Notes under the pieces: generated by a model | What the model was told of the DNA's origin: nothing | What the model saw: only the letters and a program-made list of their open reading frames with translations | Databases searched by the model: none | NCBI GenBank assembly: GCA_945643635.1 | Contig: CALZFC010000356.1 | Coordinates: forward strand, 2,499,001 to 2,563,000 | Length of the DNA stretch: 64,000 nt | From: Allodiplogaster sudhausi | Lineage: Eukaryota; Nematoda; Chromadorea; Rhabditida; Diplogasteridae | Reading direction: 5' to 3' | Program-made: the position numbers and the translations under genes | Shown here: positions 11,107 to 22,181 of the stretch, piece after piece | Numbering within the stretch: position 1 is the first letter of the stretch | Layout of the letters: every line of letters begins with the position of its first letter

Positions 11107-11329
11107 TAGAAAATGTGAACCCAGCTCTCAAGAGAGAAAGAGCATCACTAATTCCTAGGCATTGATTGACAAACGCAGGTCCAAACTCGAAGAATCGAAT
11201 GAACACTTTGCCTTCTGGTTACGAATGAGAAAGAGTGAGAGCGAGAAAGAGAGAGAAAAAAAGAGAGAGGGAGAACGAGAGAAAGAGGGAACGAGATTGA
11301 GAGAGAGAGAGACGGAGAGAGAGAATGAG

Positions 11330-11490
11330 AGAGTTTCCCGTGGTCGTCTGCCACGGCCCTTCAGCTGGCTGCCGATTCGTTTCTCGTCCTTTTCTTCGAG
11401 GACTCCATACGCCGTCCACGCCAAGTGCGTCTCTTTGATGCCAAAGAACATCCAGCTGGCGTAGCGCGTTCATGGAGAGCATGTCCACCT
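11330..11490 (-). CDS. Candidate exon, unrecognised
   Basis: The minus strand has a possible acceptor AGATTTGCAG with an exon start near 11488, followed by about 50 open codons (MLSMNALRQLDVLWHQRDAL...), then GA/CT tracts. An ATG-initiated 9-codon exon with a GTACGC donor lies upstream at about 12062. It could be the 5' part of the gene at 9254-10742, but phases could not be tied together. Confidence 0.25.
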
Positions 11491-11494
11491 GCAA

Positions 11495-12255
11495 ATCTTA
11501 GCCCCAGAACCATTTGGATTGCCAGATTTTCATGTTGGCTGATTGATAATGTAACGGGAAGTCTGAAATAGGAATGCAGCATCTATATTTGGACATTCTT
11601 TTCATTCACATTCTTTTGGAGGATTTAAGTAAATATACATATGATAACAATAATACCATCCGGAGAGAGCGAAACGAGGAGGAGCTTTCTATCTCGCTTC
11701 TATCGTCAAGTCATCACTAATAAATACTGTGAATTCCTCTACATACATACTTCTCTAGTACTGTAATCTATCGCTCTCTCTCTTTCTCTCTCTCTCTCCT
11801 CTCTCTCTCTTTTCCTGATAATGCGCATGTTAATGGTAAGATTAACTCACTGCTGTTCCGCTTTTGACTGGTCGGCTAAATCATTTATCAAAACAAGCAT
11901 GCTCGCATACTATCCCGCGTTTCCTCAACAATCGTCCAGCAGAAGAAAGAAGTAAGCAAGCACCCGTCGCCCAACTCACAAGCAGAGAACTCCTCATGGA
12001 CTGCCCCTGATGCTGGCGATGCATCGGCGGCGTACCTCCGGCGGCCGCGTTGCAGCGGCCATTGCAATATATTTGTTTCCGAAAAATAATTTAATTTCTT
12101 CATAGTACCTAAAAGTATAAATGTATAACCCATAAACTATTGGTAATCGAAATTGAATAGTTTCCCATAGCGTAAGCTTGCCTGACCCTAACAGAAAGGC
12201 TATAAACTAAACTGCTCTTCAATTCCTGGGCCTGCAATTCCCAGGTTTCTTAGAA

Positions 12256-12294
<39 letters not shown>

Positions 12295-13564
12295 GAAGGG
12301 GAGAGGGAGAAGATAACAACCGATTAGAGAAGGCAATCGTAATATAGAGAAGCAGAGTGTTTATGGACAACCGATCAACGTCTTCCTCTTTCTTTATCCA
12401 TCCTTTTTCTTCCTCTATGCTCGGATATCTTTTGCAAGCATCCGGCCTGGCAGCGTAAAGAACCGAAGAAGAAGGGAGGGTTGCTGATTCGGCGTCCTCC
12501 TCCGCCCTTCAATCGAACTCCATTCCGCAAGGTCTGCCGAGCTGTCTGCATTGGCCTGTGCCGCCGGAACTTTATCTGCTTTCTCTCCCCTATTTCTTCT
12601 CTCTCTCTCTCGCCTTTTTTCTCCTTTTTCTCTCTCTTCTCTCTCTCTCTCTCTTCATTCTCTCCCTCAAACTCACGCTTACTGTGCTTCTCTCTTTGTC
12701 TGTCAATATATATTTCTTTCCCTCTTCTTCATGCTCACGCAGTTCTCCTAGCCTCCCTACTTCAGTTTCTTCTCGCTCTATCTTTCCTCTCTCTACTCTC
12801 TCTCTCGGGATTTTTCTCTCTGCTCTCTCTCTCTCTCTCTCTCTCTCTCCCTGGAGAGACAATCCAAGATGCACTCATTCGAGCTCCGTTTCATTAGCAA
12901 CTTTAAATGACATTCAAATCTCATATTCTTTGTCGTCTTGACTCGCCTTTCTTGAGGGATGAATTGAGATCCTTCTTCAACTTGTGTTTATTTTACTCGA
13001 CTCTGAACCTAAGTCTTCACAGCCTTCTCTCTCCAACACATGGCTGGCTAGAAATAAGCGGGTACCAACAAATTCTAGAGCGAGTCTCTTCACTCGAGGT
13101 ATGCATGAATGAGCATTGAAAATGAGCATGATACGTGGAAACTTGCCGGGGCGATGCTTATGGGAAAAAGTTAAGTGCAGCCGGGCATTTTTAAAGGCGT
13201 CAAAAGTTGTACGATCAAGAGATTAATCCACTCAGGGAAATATGTACAAGAACAAGATAAAGCATACAGGGCTAGTTAATTCAGCAGAATTACGGAGAAT
13301 TTCAACAAAAGAGAACTTCACTCTAGCTTTACTCACCATTTAGAGGAGGTTTTAAGAGCCATTTTCTTCTGATTTTGACCCTTCGCTGGTTGAGATGGAG
13401 GCAGACGGCGAGCAAGCCAGCGTATGCGATCCAGCTAGAGCTACGGTTAGACAGGAGACAAGGTCGAAGCTGAGATGGATGGTGTGAGCACCCGCGGGTG
13501 TCAAGTGCTCTGCAGTTCCAGGAAGATTTGGGTTATTAGAAGTTCTCTCTGTCGTCTCCACTCT

Positions 13565-13615
<51 letters not shown>

Positions 13616-14074
13616 GTCGTCTCTCTCTCTGTCGTCTCTCTCTCTCTGTCGTCTCCCTCCCTCTCTCTATCGTATCTCTCTCTATCTGTGTTGTATCTCT
13701 CTCTTTCTCGTTTCTCTCTGTTTCTAGAAAAAGAAAGAGATAGAGAGAGAGAGAGAGAAAGGGGGAGAGAGAAAAAAGGTATGTTTACATTGCCAGCGAA
13801 TTATCAAGAATAGTCTTGATTGAAGACAAAGAACAAGGCAGAACCAGCAGCTGATTTTTCCTATAATTCTGATCACCAATCAACTCTCCTCTCCCTCCCT
13901 CCACCTCTCTATCTCTCTGTCTCTTCGTCTCTCTCTTTCTCTCTCTATCTCTCTCTATCTCTCTGTCTCTTCGTTTCTCTCTCTTGCACTTTCTCCATCT
14001 CTCCCTCTTTCTCTCATTCCACCGTTTTCCTTCTTTGCCAACCTTTCTGTTCGTACATCTCCTGGTTCCTACTT

Positions 14075-14155
<81 letters not shown>

Positions 14156-14224
14156 ATCTCCCCCCATCTGTCCTCCTCTTCTCTTCACCTGCTCGTCCGG
14201 GTCTCTCCGGATGGCTCTTCTCAC
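11495..14224. other. CT-rich intergenic region
   Basis: CT/GA tracts at 11770-11815, 12255-12300, 12590-12850, 13565-13780 and 13885-14160. The intervening sequence gives only short frames. No supported gene. Confidence 0.5.
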
Positions 14225-14227
14225 CAG

Positions 14228-14287
14228 CCGCCGTAGTAAAGTGTCGCATTTTGAGGGGTAATCCTCAGGATGTTACCCATGAGGATA
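14228..14287 (+). repeat. Harbinger left terminal inverted repeat
   Basis: Pairs with 18305-18364. It includes an inner palindromic motif TACCCATGAGG, which recurs as CCTCATGGGTA at 14351-14361 just inside the end and could be a transposase or Myb binding site. Confidence 0.9.
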
Positions 14288-14683
14288 ATCTATCTGAATC
14301 TCTGGCATGAGCGTGCTCTCTCGTACTGTCTAGCATGCCACCATTCTTTACCCTCATGGGTAATAGCATGGAAAAGGCTGCGGTGTAATGTTTGGGTAAC
14401 GAGGACAGGCCGAGAGAGCATGCAATTCTTGGAGACGCGGTCAACCTCATGTGTAAAATGGTTTTGCCAATACGCATTGGCATAACCGTTTATACCTTTC
14501 ATCGTCCAGCTCCAAATTACGAATATAGTATTTGTGGTAAAAGTAACGGCGTACTGTCCGGAACCATGAAAGATTCACTCTAAATTAGCATTTGAATTGT
14601 GATCGTAATATAATTGCATTATGAGTATGTTAATTGCCGTTTATAGTTAAATCATATGCCTTATTGTTGCAGCAACGGTTTCG

Positions 14684-16550
14684 ATGGAGGAATCTAAGAA
14701 GAAGAAGAAGGAAAGCTTCTCAGCAGAGATGTCCGACTACCTGATTCTCGACATTTTCGAGAACAGGGCTCTCCTCTTTGATGGGAACGCAGATCGAGAT
14801 GCGAACGCCAACCGACGGCGCAATCTGTTCTGGGAACGACTCTGCAACCGCTTCATACTCAAGTTCCGGACGATCACAACGGCGAAGGCTATCAAGGACC
14901 ACTTCAAGTATCGCAAGTCTTCCTTAAAGAAGAACATAGCGAAGTGGAATAGGTTAACTTATTCATCAGCATTCTTTTTTCATTTGGTGTATGCAACAGT
15001 TCTCCATTATTTCTGGCTTTTGTTAGATACTTGACGCAAACCGGTGGCGGAGTTGACCGCGAAGCGGAGAAGCTTCGCGGTCCACTGACCGAACAGATGG
15101 GCCTCTCCGACTACTTGCTGTAAAGGATGTTTGCATCTTCCGAGGGCTTTAACGGTGTCGGGCCGTCATCTCTGGAGACGGGAACGGTTTGATTTATTGT
15201 GTTTTAAACTACATGGAATGCACTATGAACTTTCATGCTCCAGTAATTATGCATTAAGTGTTGTTTATCTCAGAATGCCACTCGGCGTGCGCGACTCAGT
15301 CAAGGAAGCAGCAGTTCGTCGAGTGGCCTTAACAACCAGGTACATTCAGTTTTCAAACCTACTCGAATATACTTTAGTTTCGAGTTGTTTTTATTTCTAG
15401 GTAAAAGTCGAAAATTATCTGCCCATTCGAACTGGAAGGAGCAGCGAGGAGTGCAGCGAAGTTTTTTCCTTCAACACAAGAAACGAGGTTGTTTTGATTA
15501 AATTTATAGGTTGAGATATTATTATTGGCGAATGTTTCTGTGCTTCCTGATATGTTTTCTTGTTAGCATAGATCTTCAACAAGATTCAAGTATGTAATTT
15601 CGCCTTCTTTAAGGACCAGCGAGATGTAAGTGATGGCGAAGAAGTCCAGGTTTTAAGCAGCAAGGTGCGCAAGCGGCCCATCCCTCCCGCTTATCGATTC
15701 AAGGTTTAGACTTCAACCGCATATGCTTTTATTTTATTCATTCAGTTTTGGCATCATAATTACATTCTTTCCTGCGCAGCCCGAACCAATCGATGACGAC
15801 AATGATTTCGTCATCCACAAGCAGAGACCGCCACCTCTTCGCGTCAAGGTTTAGACTTAATTGCATCGCATCCATTACTTATTGCAATACAATATGTTCC
15901 TTATTGTTAGGAACGAAGTCCGAGCTCGGGTGGCACGTCGTCCATCGAAGATGAATCGGACGACGCGAGTGACTGCAGCCCAAGGAGAAGGAAGAGGCGC
16001 GCCAAGCAGCCTACAGTCACCGAGAAGCGAGTCCTCGCTGAAATGCTGGACATGTACAAGGTACGGTAGTTTACCATTTCCTCGGATGTTTTTTTTACTT
16101 TCGCTTCTTTTTCTTTTTGTTTCTACTCGTCTTTCTTTACTTTCGGATACTATCGCTTCCAGGCGCGAAAAGAAGCCTTCAAGAAGCAAGCGGAGGCAGC
16201 TGAAAAGATGCAGATGATCGCCGATCGTGTGAAGGGCGGACTAGAGGCTCAAATAGAGCTCGCACGAGAGATGGCTCATCGTTTGCGCGGATCTTCTTCT
16301 CTTCCTCCGCCTTCCATCGCACACGTTAGCATATTGCTTAATTTGTTTGCAAAGATATCGATTACTCTCAGTAGGTTGAGAAATTTGTTTAAATATCGTA
16401 ATTGAGAATGATGTGGAAGTGCTCGAGCATGGAGAACGCTTTCCCGTTCGAGGATCCCCTTGACGACCCTTTCCTGTTCGAGAAGCCGATGCGTGCAGGC
16501 AACCATAATGGTGCTCCAAGTTTAGCGTCTACTCGTTCGTTTCAACTTTA
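14684..16550 (+). CDS. Harbinger-encoded Myb/SANT-like DNA-binding protein
   Basis: Exon 1 (14684-14952) encodes a Lys-rich start then a Myb/SANT-like helix-turn-helix domain (MSDYLILDIFENRALLF ... RNLFWERLCNRF ... KAIKDHFKYRKSSLKKNIAKW, residues about 13-89). Exon 2 is 15027-15119 (LTQTGGGVDREAEKLRGPL). The middle (15120-15630) is uncertain. Later exons read clearly: about 15630-15704 (PIPPAYRFK), 15781-15848, about 15909-16061 (acid/basic linker), 16164-16323 (long Ala/Lys/Gln coiled coil) and about 16403-16550 (ENAFPFEDPLDDPF to stop). An AG at 14671-14672 ahead of the ATG suggests a 5' leader exon. Known role in the family: it assists nuclear import and TIR binding of the transposase. If exon 2 does not splice at CT|GTAAAG, translation stops at 15121-15123. 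Confidence 0.75.
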
Positions 16551-16947
16551 GAAACAGTCGAATATTCCTTTTTTTTTTAGCTGTTATTTATCCCATTTTA
16601 GCTTTCTTTTCCATCTGCTCTTTAGCAGTTTATTTAGCTTAAATAAGGGTATTATATAGTATTCTAAATTATTTGTTCGCATAGACTATGAATGTTAAAA
16701 CTTTCTTTAGTTATTTCGCCCAGGTATTCGTCTTTCTTTACAAACTTTTTGCTTTCTTAAATTTACGAGTTGTTAAGTCGAAGATTGTTTGTTACTACTA
16801 ATTGTTACAATTTTAGATTGTAAGCTACCAATTATGGTGTATGTATGTTACTAACAATTGTTAAAATTTTAGATTTTATGCTACCAATTATGGTGTCTTT
16901 TTAACTCTTCAACAATAAATGTTTATTCGAAATTATCATTGCATTCA

Positions 16948-17820
16948 TTAAAGAGCAGCCGTTAGCAGATCGCGGGGGTTTCGAGAATGGCCGGGCAGTC
17001 GCAGTCCGCGTCGTGGGGGTCCCAAGTGGGAACGACAGTACCCTCTCTCGATACCGTAGTTGTGCAATACAGCGCACGCAAGAGCCACTTTCGCCGCCTT
17101 CTCCGGAGAGAGACGACACCTCGTGGAGAGAATAGTGAACCTCTTCTTTAGCCAGCCGAAGGTCTGCTCAACTAAAACACGTGTCTTCGCTTGCTTCTTG
17201 TTGAAGCGGGCCTGTTGCTGGGTTACGGCCCCTCTTGCATTCGGTGTCATCATCCGCTCTCCATTCTGGAACCCACTGTCCCCAACCAGTGCGTAGCCAG
17301 GGACTCCGTCAAGTGCATCAAGCGCAATCTTGGTCGTCGATTGCGAGAAGATGTAGGAGTCGTGAGACGAGCCTGGGTATCTGAGGTTAAGATAAAAAAA
17401 CCTGCCCCTGTGATCCACTATGGCTAGAATATTTAGGGCACAGAAGCCTTTTCGGCAGCGGTAGTTTCCCGGGTTCGAAGACGGGGTGGCAATGGGAACA
17501 AGGGTCCCATCAATTGCACCAATCACATTCGGTAGACCGGCGAAGCGGGAAAATCCACGAGCTGTGTGAGCTCGCCAGGCAGCGTCATGGACAGGGAAGG
17601 ATATGAATCGATCGACTACTGCCGGCTCTGTCAGGGCGTCGACCACTCTGGTGATGATATCCGAGATTGCTTTCTGGCTTGTCCCGAACCGGTCTGCGAT
17701 GACAGACTGGTGCGTGTTCGTTGACAAGTACGTCACGCATGCAGCCACCTCGAATATTCTCTCTTCTCTCTATCTCTCTACTCTCTCTATTCTCTCTCTC
17801 TCACTGTCTCTCCCTCCTCT

Positions 17821-17859
<39 letters not shown>

Positions 17860-18047
17860 GAAGAAAAGGGCACAGAGATTACTTGATTCCGCTTCGAGAC
17901 GGGCCATTCAGTCCCATCTTCCTGCACAAGGTGTGCATCACAGATTCGCACAAGATGGTCGATCTCTCGCTTGTGGAACCGAAACTTCATGCGGAAGATA
18001 GCTCTATTCGTTGTGTGAATGAAGGGGTGAAGGCGGCGATAGTCCAT
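16948..18047 (-). CDS. PIF/Harbinger transposase (HARBI1-like DDE nuclease)
   Basis: Two minus-strand exons: 18047-17883 (55 codons from ATG, REIDHLVRICDAHL) and 17748-16948 (stop TAA), joined across a 134-nt intron whose sense strand is CT-rich; phase 0 at both ends. Product about 321 residues, the usual size. The DDE triad is visible: D in GAIDGTLVPI, D in ALVGDSGFQN, and E in VEQTFGWLKKRF. An HTH-like segment (SVIADRFGTSQKAISDII) precedes it. No stop or frameshift. It cuts and pastes the element, working with the Myb-like partner encoded on the other strand. Confidence 0.92.
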
Positions 18048-18086
18048 GTTATCACATCTCCGATGGCGATGAAGAAGGAAGGGAGC

Positions 18087-18232
18087 AGGCATGGCTTTCA
18101 CAATAGCAGCAATTATGATACAAGACTTGGCGTCTTTGAAGGGAGCAGGCATGGCTTTCACAATAGCAGCAATTATGATAGGAAGGGAGCAGGCATGGCT
18201 TTCACAATAGCAGCAATTATGATACAAGACTT
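18087..18232 (+). repeat. Triplicated 40-60 bp repeat inside the Harbinger right end
   Basis: Three copies of a unit starting AGGGAGCAGGCATGGCTTTC. The first two carry the tail ACAAGACTTGGCGTCTTTG; the third joins after a shorter spacer. It lies between the transposase start and the right TIR. Confidence 0.85.
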
Positions 18233-18304
18233 GGCGAGACAGGGCGTCTTTTCGTAGAGATTACCCTAAGGATAATGTCTGGTGAAACTAAGCGGTAATG
18301 GTTT

Positions 18305-18364
18305 TACCCTCATGGGTAACAACCTGAGGATTACCCCTCAAAATGCGACACTTTACTACGGCGG
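18305..18364 (-). repeat. Harbinger right terminal inverted repeat
   Basis: Reverse complement of 14228-14287, ending CTTTACTACGGCGG before the CAG target duplication. Confidence 0.9.
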
Positions 18365-18367
18365 CAG

Positions 18368-19198
18368 AAATAGACAAGAGAAAGTATGTAAGCAGAAGGC
18401 GTTGATTTATGAGACAGACAAGAACACTTCGTGCATCTTTGAGAGCATTAGTCGGCTGTTCCTTGGTTAACGGCGCCCTCATGTCAATGACATCAGTCAG
18501 CAGCATGCGCGACGCCGATGGAAGCAGCAGTCCTCTCCTCCGCCAACTTGACCTTGTCGGTTATGCCGGAGCTGAGCTGTTTTGTTAAACCCTTCCTCTC
18601 TCGCAAATCTCTCAGCCACATCTCGCTTTCCGGAAATGAAAGATGAATTAACACAATAGAATTCGACACTTTCAAGCAAATCGCTTGCCGCATACACGTA
18701 ATACTCCCTAGTAGAGAAGGAGCAAGGAAATACAAAAAAAAGACTTTCCAAAATATGAGAAAACTGAAAAACTTGTTCAACGAACACAATAAATGCGCGA
18801 TTCTCCACTTTGAATATCATGAATAGCTGAAATTAGGGTGCCGTGTAAATGTTGATATATCACGCAAAAATATTTATGCACTATTTTTACAATTTGCCCC
18901 TACCAAAAGTACTACATCCTTCTGTCCTATATAAACCGACCCAATTTGTGTAATAAACATTGTCCCCCTTGTGCTCCCTCGTTCCATTGTTGCCTAGCAA
19001 GCAACCTTCCTGAGGAGTCGTCTTCATTCGTCCTACAAACTCTTTCGGCGGCCGGCTGCTTCTGTCGACTCTTGGTCATTCCAACTTATCTTTCTTCCTT
19101 AATTAGCTACCCAATCAAAATTTCTAATACAATATATACACTAAATTCTGGAAAAAAGTAGATTCCATTTCCTAATAAGTATTAATGATTAAGGAGCG
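18368..19198. other. Intergenic, no gene supported
   Basis: A minus-strand frame at 18490-18640 has mixed composition (SGITDKVKLAEERTAASI) but no supporting neighbours. The rest is AT-rich. It probably includes the promoter and leader of the gene starting at 19199. Confidence 0.35.
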
Positions 19199-19580
19199 AT
19201 GCCGGAAAAGAAGCGAATTCCACTGCTGGATCGGATGAGCAGCATGGAGTTCTCGCTTCGCTGCCGCATTCACTACGACGACGACCAAGCGAGCGAGGCG
19301 CTGCAAGTGACTGGAAGCGCCCGCAACAGAGGAGGCACTCTCCAGATCGAGAAGAAGTCCAAGGAGAACTCTGGCGGCGGCGGCGGAACTCCACAGCCAC
19401 TCGCCACTTCCGAGGTTATTTGTCCATTTTATTCTTATTTGTTTTTGTAACAGAAAAGCCTTACTCAACTCTTTAATTTCACCATTCAAGGAAGAGCATT
19501 TCAGGCAGAGGAGGCTGATGTGGTCACTGAGTTGGACGACTACGATGGCTTGGAGACGGTGAGACGAAGGAGAGAGAGAG

Positions 19581-19620
<40 letters not shown>

Positions 19621-19830
19621 AGGAAGATGGCTAAGCAAGTGGCGTGTTTCAGGTGGTTTGCGTGTTCCTGGTCGGGTACTGGAACAAGTGCGGCGTCGTC
19701 CGCAAGAAGAGATTCTCCCTCGAGTTCTCTGGCTCGGCGACGCTCGCCGAAGCCATCGAAGCTGCTTCCAAACACTCGAAACGCGTCCAGCAACCGGCCA
19801 ACTTCTATCTCAGGCATCCTCTACTTGGCA

Positions 19831-19873
<43 letters not shown>

Positions 19874-20106
19874 ATATCTCTCTCTTTATCTCTCTCTATC
19901 TCCCTCTCTCCCTCCCTCTCTCTCTATCTCTCGATGTCTCTTTATCTCTCTCGCTCTCTCTCGCTCTCTCTCTCTGCAGTGACCGTTCGTGGAAGAAGCT
20001 GCACGAGATGGAGCTGTTGTCCTTCGGCTCGACCCAGCTTACCAAGCTGGCCGACAAGCGTGCCTGTGTCTACATCGTCGTGGACCGCTTCGTCTTCCCC
20101 GAGTAG
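19199..20106 (+). CDS. Unrecognised 186-residue protein
   Basis: Exons 19199-19414, 19505-19558, 19653-19813 and 19980-20106 (TAG stop) join in frame. Basic N terminus (MPEKKRIPLLDRMSSMEF), a Gly run, an acidic patch (TELDDYDGLET), then a compact domain with two hydrophobic strands (VVCVFLVGYWNKCG near its start, ACVYIVVDRFVF at its end) around an Ala-rich helix. No family was identified. Intron 3 (19814-19979) would start GC, not GT: the only junction that keeps phase is ATCTCAG|GCATCC to CTGCAG|TGACC. Introns 2 and 3 are almost pure GA and CT repeats respectively. Confidence 0.7.
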
Positions 20107-20589
20107 AGAACTCTCTCTCTTCATATATCTTCTCACTCTTCGCTCCCATTTTCCCCTCTCCATCTCCTTTCCCTCTCCCCTGTTTCATATCTGATATAAA
20201 CTGCTGCGTTCGCATACGAGTTTTCTTGACAAATATGTAGTTTCTAGAATTTATGTTAATCAGCTCTTGGCCTACAAAATCGTGGTCTGATTGATTGATT
20301 TGGTTTTTCTGATTTGTCTGTACACAATCTTGCTCTGATTGCGAGATCGAGTGAAGAAAAAAGATCCGTTTGATTCTCTATAAATATTTGTGAACTAGAA
20401 GGATCCCAAGTATCTTAGAGAATACCAACAATTTATAAGATAAATAACTACGTTTGGGTATCTTTCGTTGTCTCTTCGTCTTCGATCGTCGCAGTTCTGG
20501 CTGGTCTCTTGGCGAATGGTCATTGCGATTAAATACATAAGAGTGAACATGTGTCAGTGCAAACAAGTTTACTATGTCAACATTAATAT

Positions 20590-20710
20590 AATATGAAAAA
20601 TGTAAGAGATAGAGAACGAGTGAAACTGAGAAAGGAGAATATGAAGCAGAGAGAAGAGAGAGAAGAGAGAGAGAGAGAGAGAAGAAAGAGAGAGAGAAGA
20701 GAGAGAGAGA

Positions 20711-20777
<67 letters not shown>

Positions 20778-21405
20778 GGTGTCTTTACACTGTCAGGTGA
20801 ATATGTGAATATCACGAATAGTCTTCTTCAGGGGAGAGGAAGCAGACGACAGAAGGAGCAGCGTATTTACGCATGCTGTTCTGACCACCAATCAACATTG
20901 GTTGCAAGCCCTCACAACAGGGAGCTGGGGAGGCGGAGCTTGCCAGTGCACCGTATACCGGGAAAGTGGGCAAGAAGAGTGGGGTGGAAAGGAGAACGGG
21001 GGATGGTCTGGTCCAGAGGGATAGTTAAGAGAGATGCAGAGAGCGAGTAGAGGAAGAATTCTTTTCATCTTTCTCTTTCTCCCCTACCTCTTTCTCTATC
21101 TCTTTCTTTCTCTCTCTCTCTCTCTCTTTCTCTCTCTCAATTTTTGTTTAGTTCCCTCGCTCTCTCTCTCTCTCAGGGGGAAAATAGAAAGAAAGAGAAG
21201 AGAGAGAGAGAGGAAGTAACTTCCGGCCGAAGCGTTAATCCGGTGGAGGTATCCCTGTGACGAACATCGAGGTTCTCCTTTAATGTTTTCGCAAACTTCT
21301 TGCTTCTCTCATTCTTCATTCTTCCGAAATTCTTCCTTGAGATAACATACCATAATACATGTTGGCTCTTCTTGCCAGTGGTTCGACTGGATTGGAAAGC
21401 AACTG

Positions 21406-21459
<54 letters not shown>

Positions 21460-22181
21460 AAGTATGGAAAGCAACGAGAAAGTACTCTTCACAAAACTCT
21501 TTTCGCTATGTGTTTGATCGTGCGTTACTGACTTACACTATTCGTTGCTGCTTGATTTAATTCTTTTTCAACGATATATTGTGTGATTTGTCACTGGTTT
21601 ATTGCTTCTGTTTAATTTTATTTCTTTTAATTTGTTGATGAAGGATTCTTCGTCAATCGCTGATGGCAATGATTTTGAATGGCTCTGAAGCGACCGCGTT
21701 ATATTTGAAGAAATTGAGCGGGAAGAGTAAATAGAAGACTTGCCAGCTTCTAGCCATCAATATAAAATATCGTTTACCTATCAAAATGAAACGCTGTTTA
21801 CTAAACAAAATGTTCGAAGATCTGACCGGCCGAACTTCCTCTGACTTAGGAAAATATTATAGTGTGACCGTATAAGCACTGTGAGATGGCAGAATGAGTA
21901 TTCCGCACAAAATATGTTTGGATTTCGTGTTGGCTCATGAAATTTGGATCGCGCCGGTGGTGGATCGTGTTTTCCTTGTTGTTTTGTTTATATTGCGCGC
22001 AGTGTTTTACTGTTGTAAGTTATGAAGTTGGCCGTTTGAACCAGGATTTACTCGTTTAACTCACAACAAGTCATGTCAATTTCGCCTTCCTGGTTGAATA
22101 CCTAATCTGTGAAGAACATCTGAACTTGTGATGTATTTTTTTTTGCCTTCTGACTAATTCGGTCCTTTTCTACATAGACGA
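20590..22181. repeat. GA/CT tracts and dispersed repeat between genes
   Basis: GA 20600-20780; interspersed repeat 20880-20975 (inverse copy at 8.4 kb); CT 21065-21170 directly followed by GA 21180-21215, able to form a hairpin; GA 21405-21465. 21470-22180 is AT-rich unique DNA that should contain the KIAA2013 promoter. Confidence 0.6.

Larger units (their letters stand above)
14225..18367. mobile_element. PIF/Harbinger DNA transposon, apparently complete
   Basis: A 3-bp target duplication CAG (14225-14227 and 18365-18367) flanks terminal inverted repeats beginning CCGCCGTAGTAAAGTGTCGC (14228-14287 and reverse complement 18305-18364) that differ at two or three of 60 positions. Inside are the two genes typical of autonomous Harbinger elements, a Myb/SANT-like DNA-binding protein (plus) and a DDE nuclease (minus), in convergent order. 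Both frames are open across all exons seen. Near-identical TIRs and intact catalytic residues suggest recent activity. CWG duplications fit the superfamily. Confidence 0.93.
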
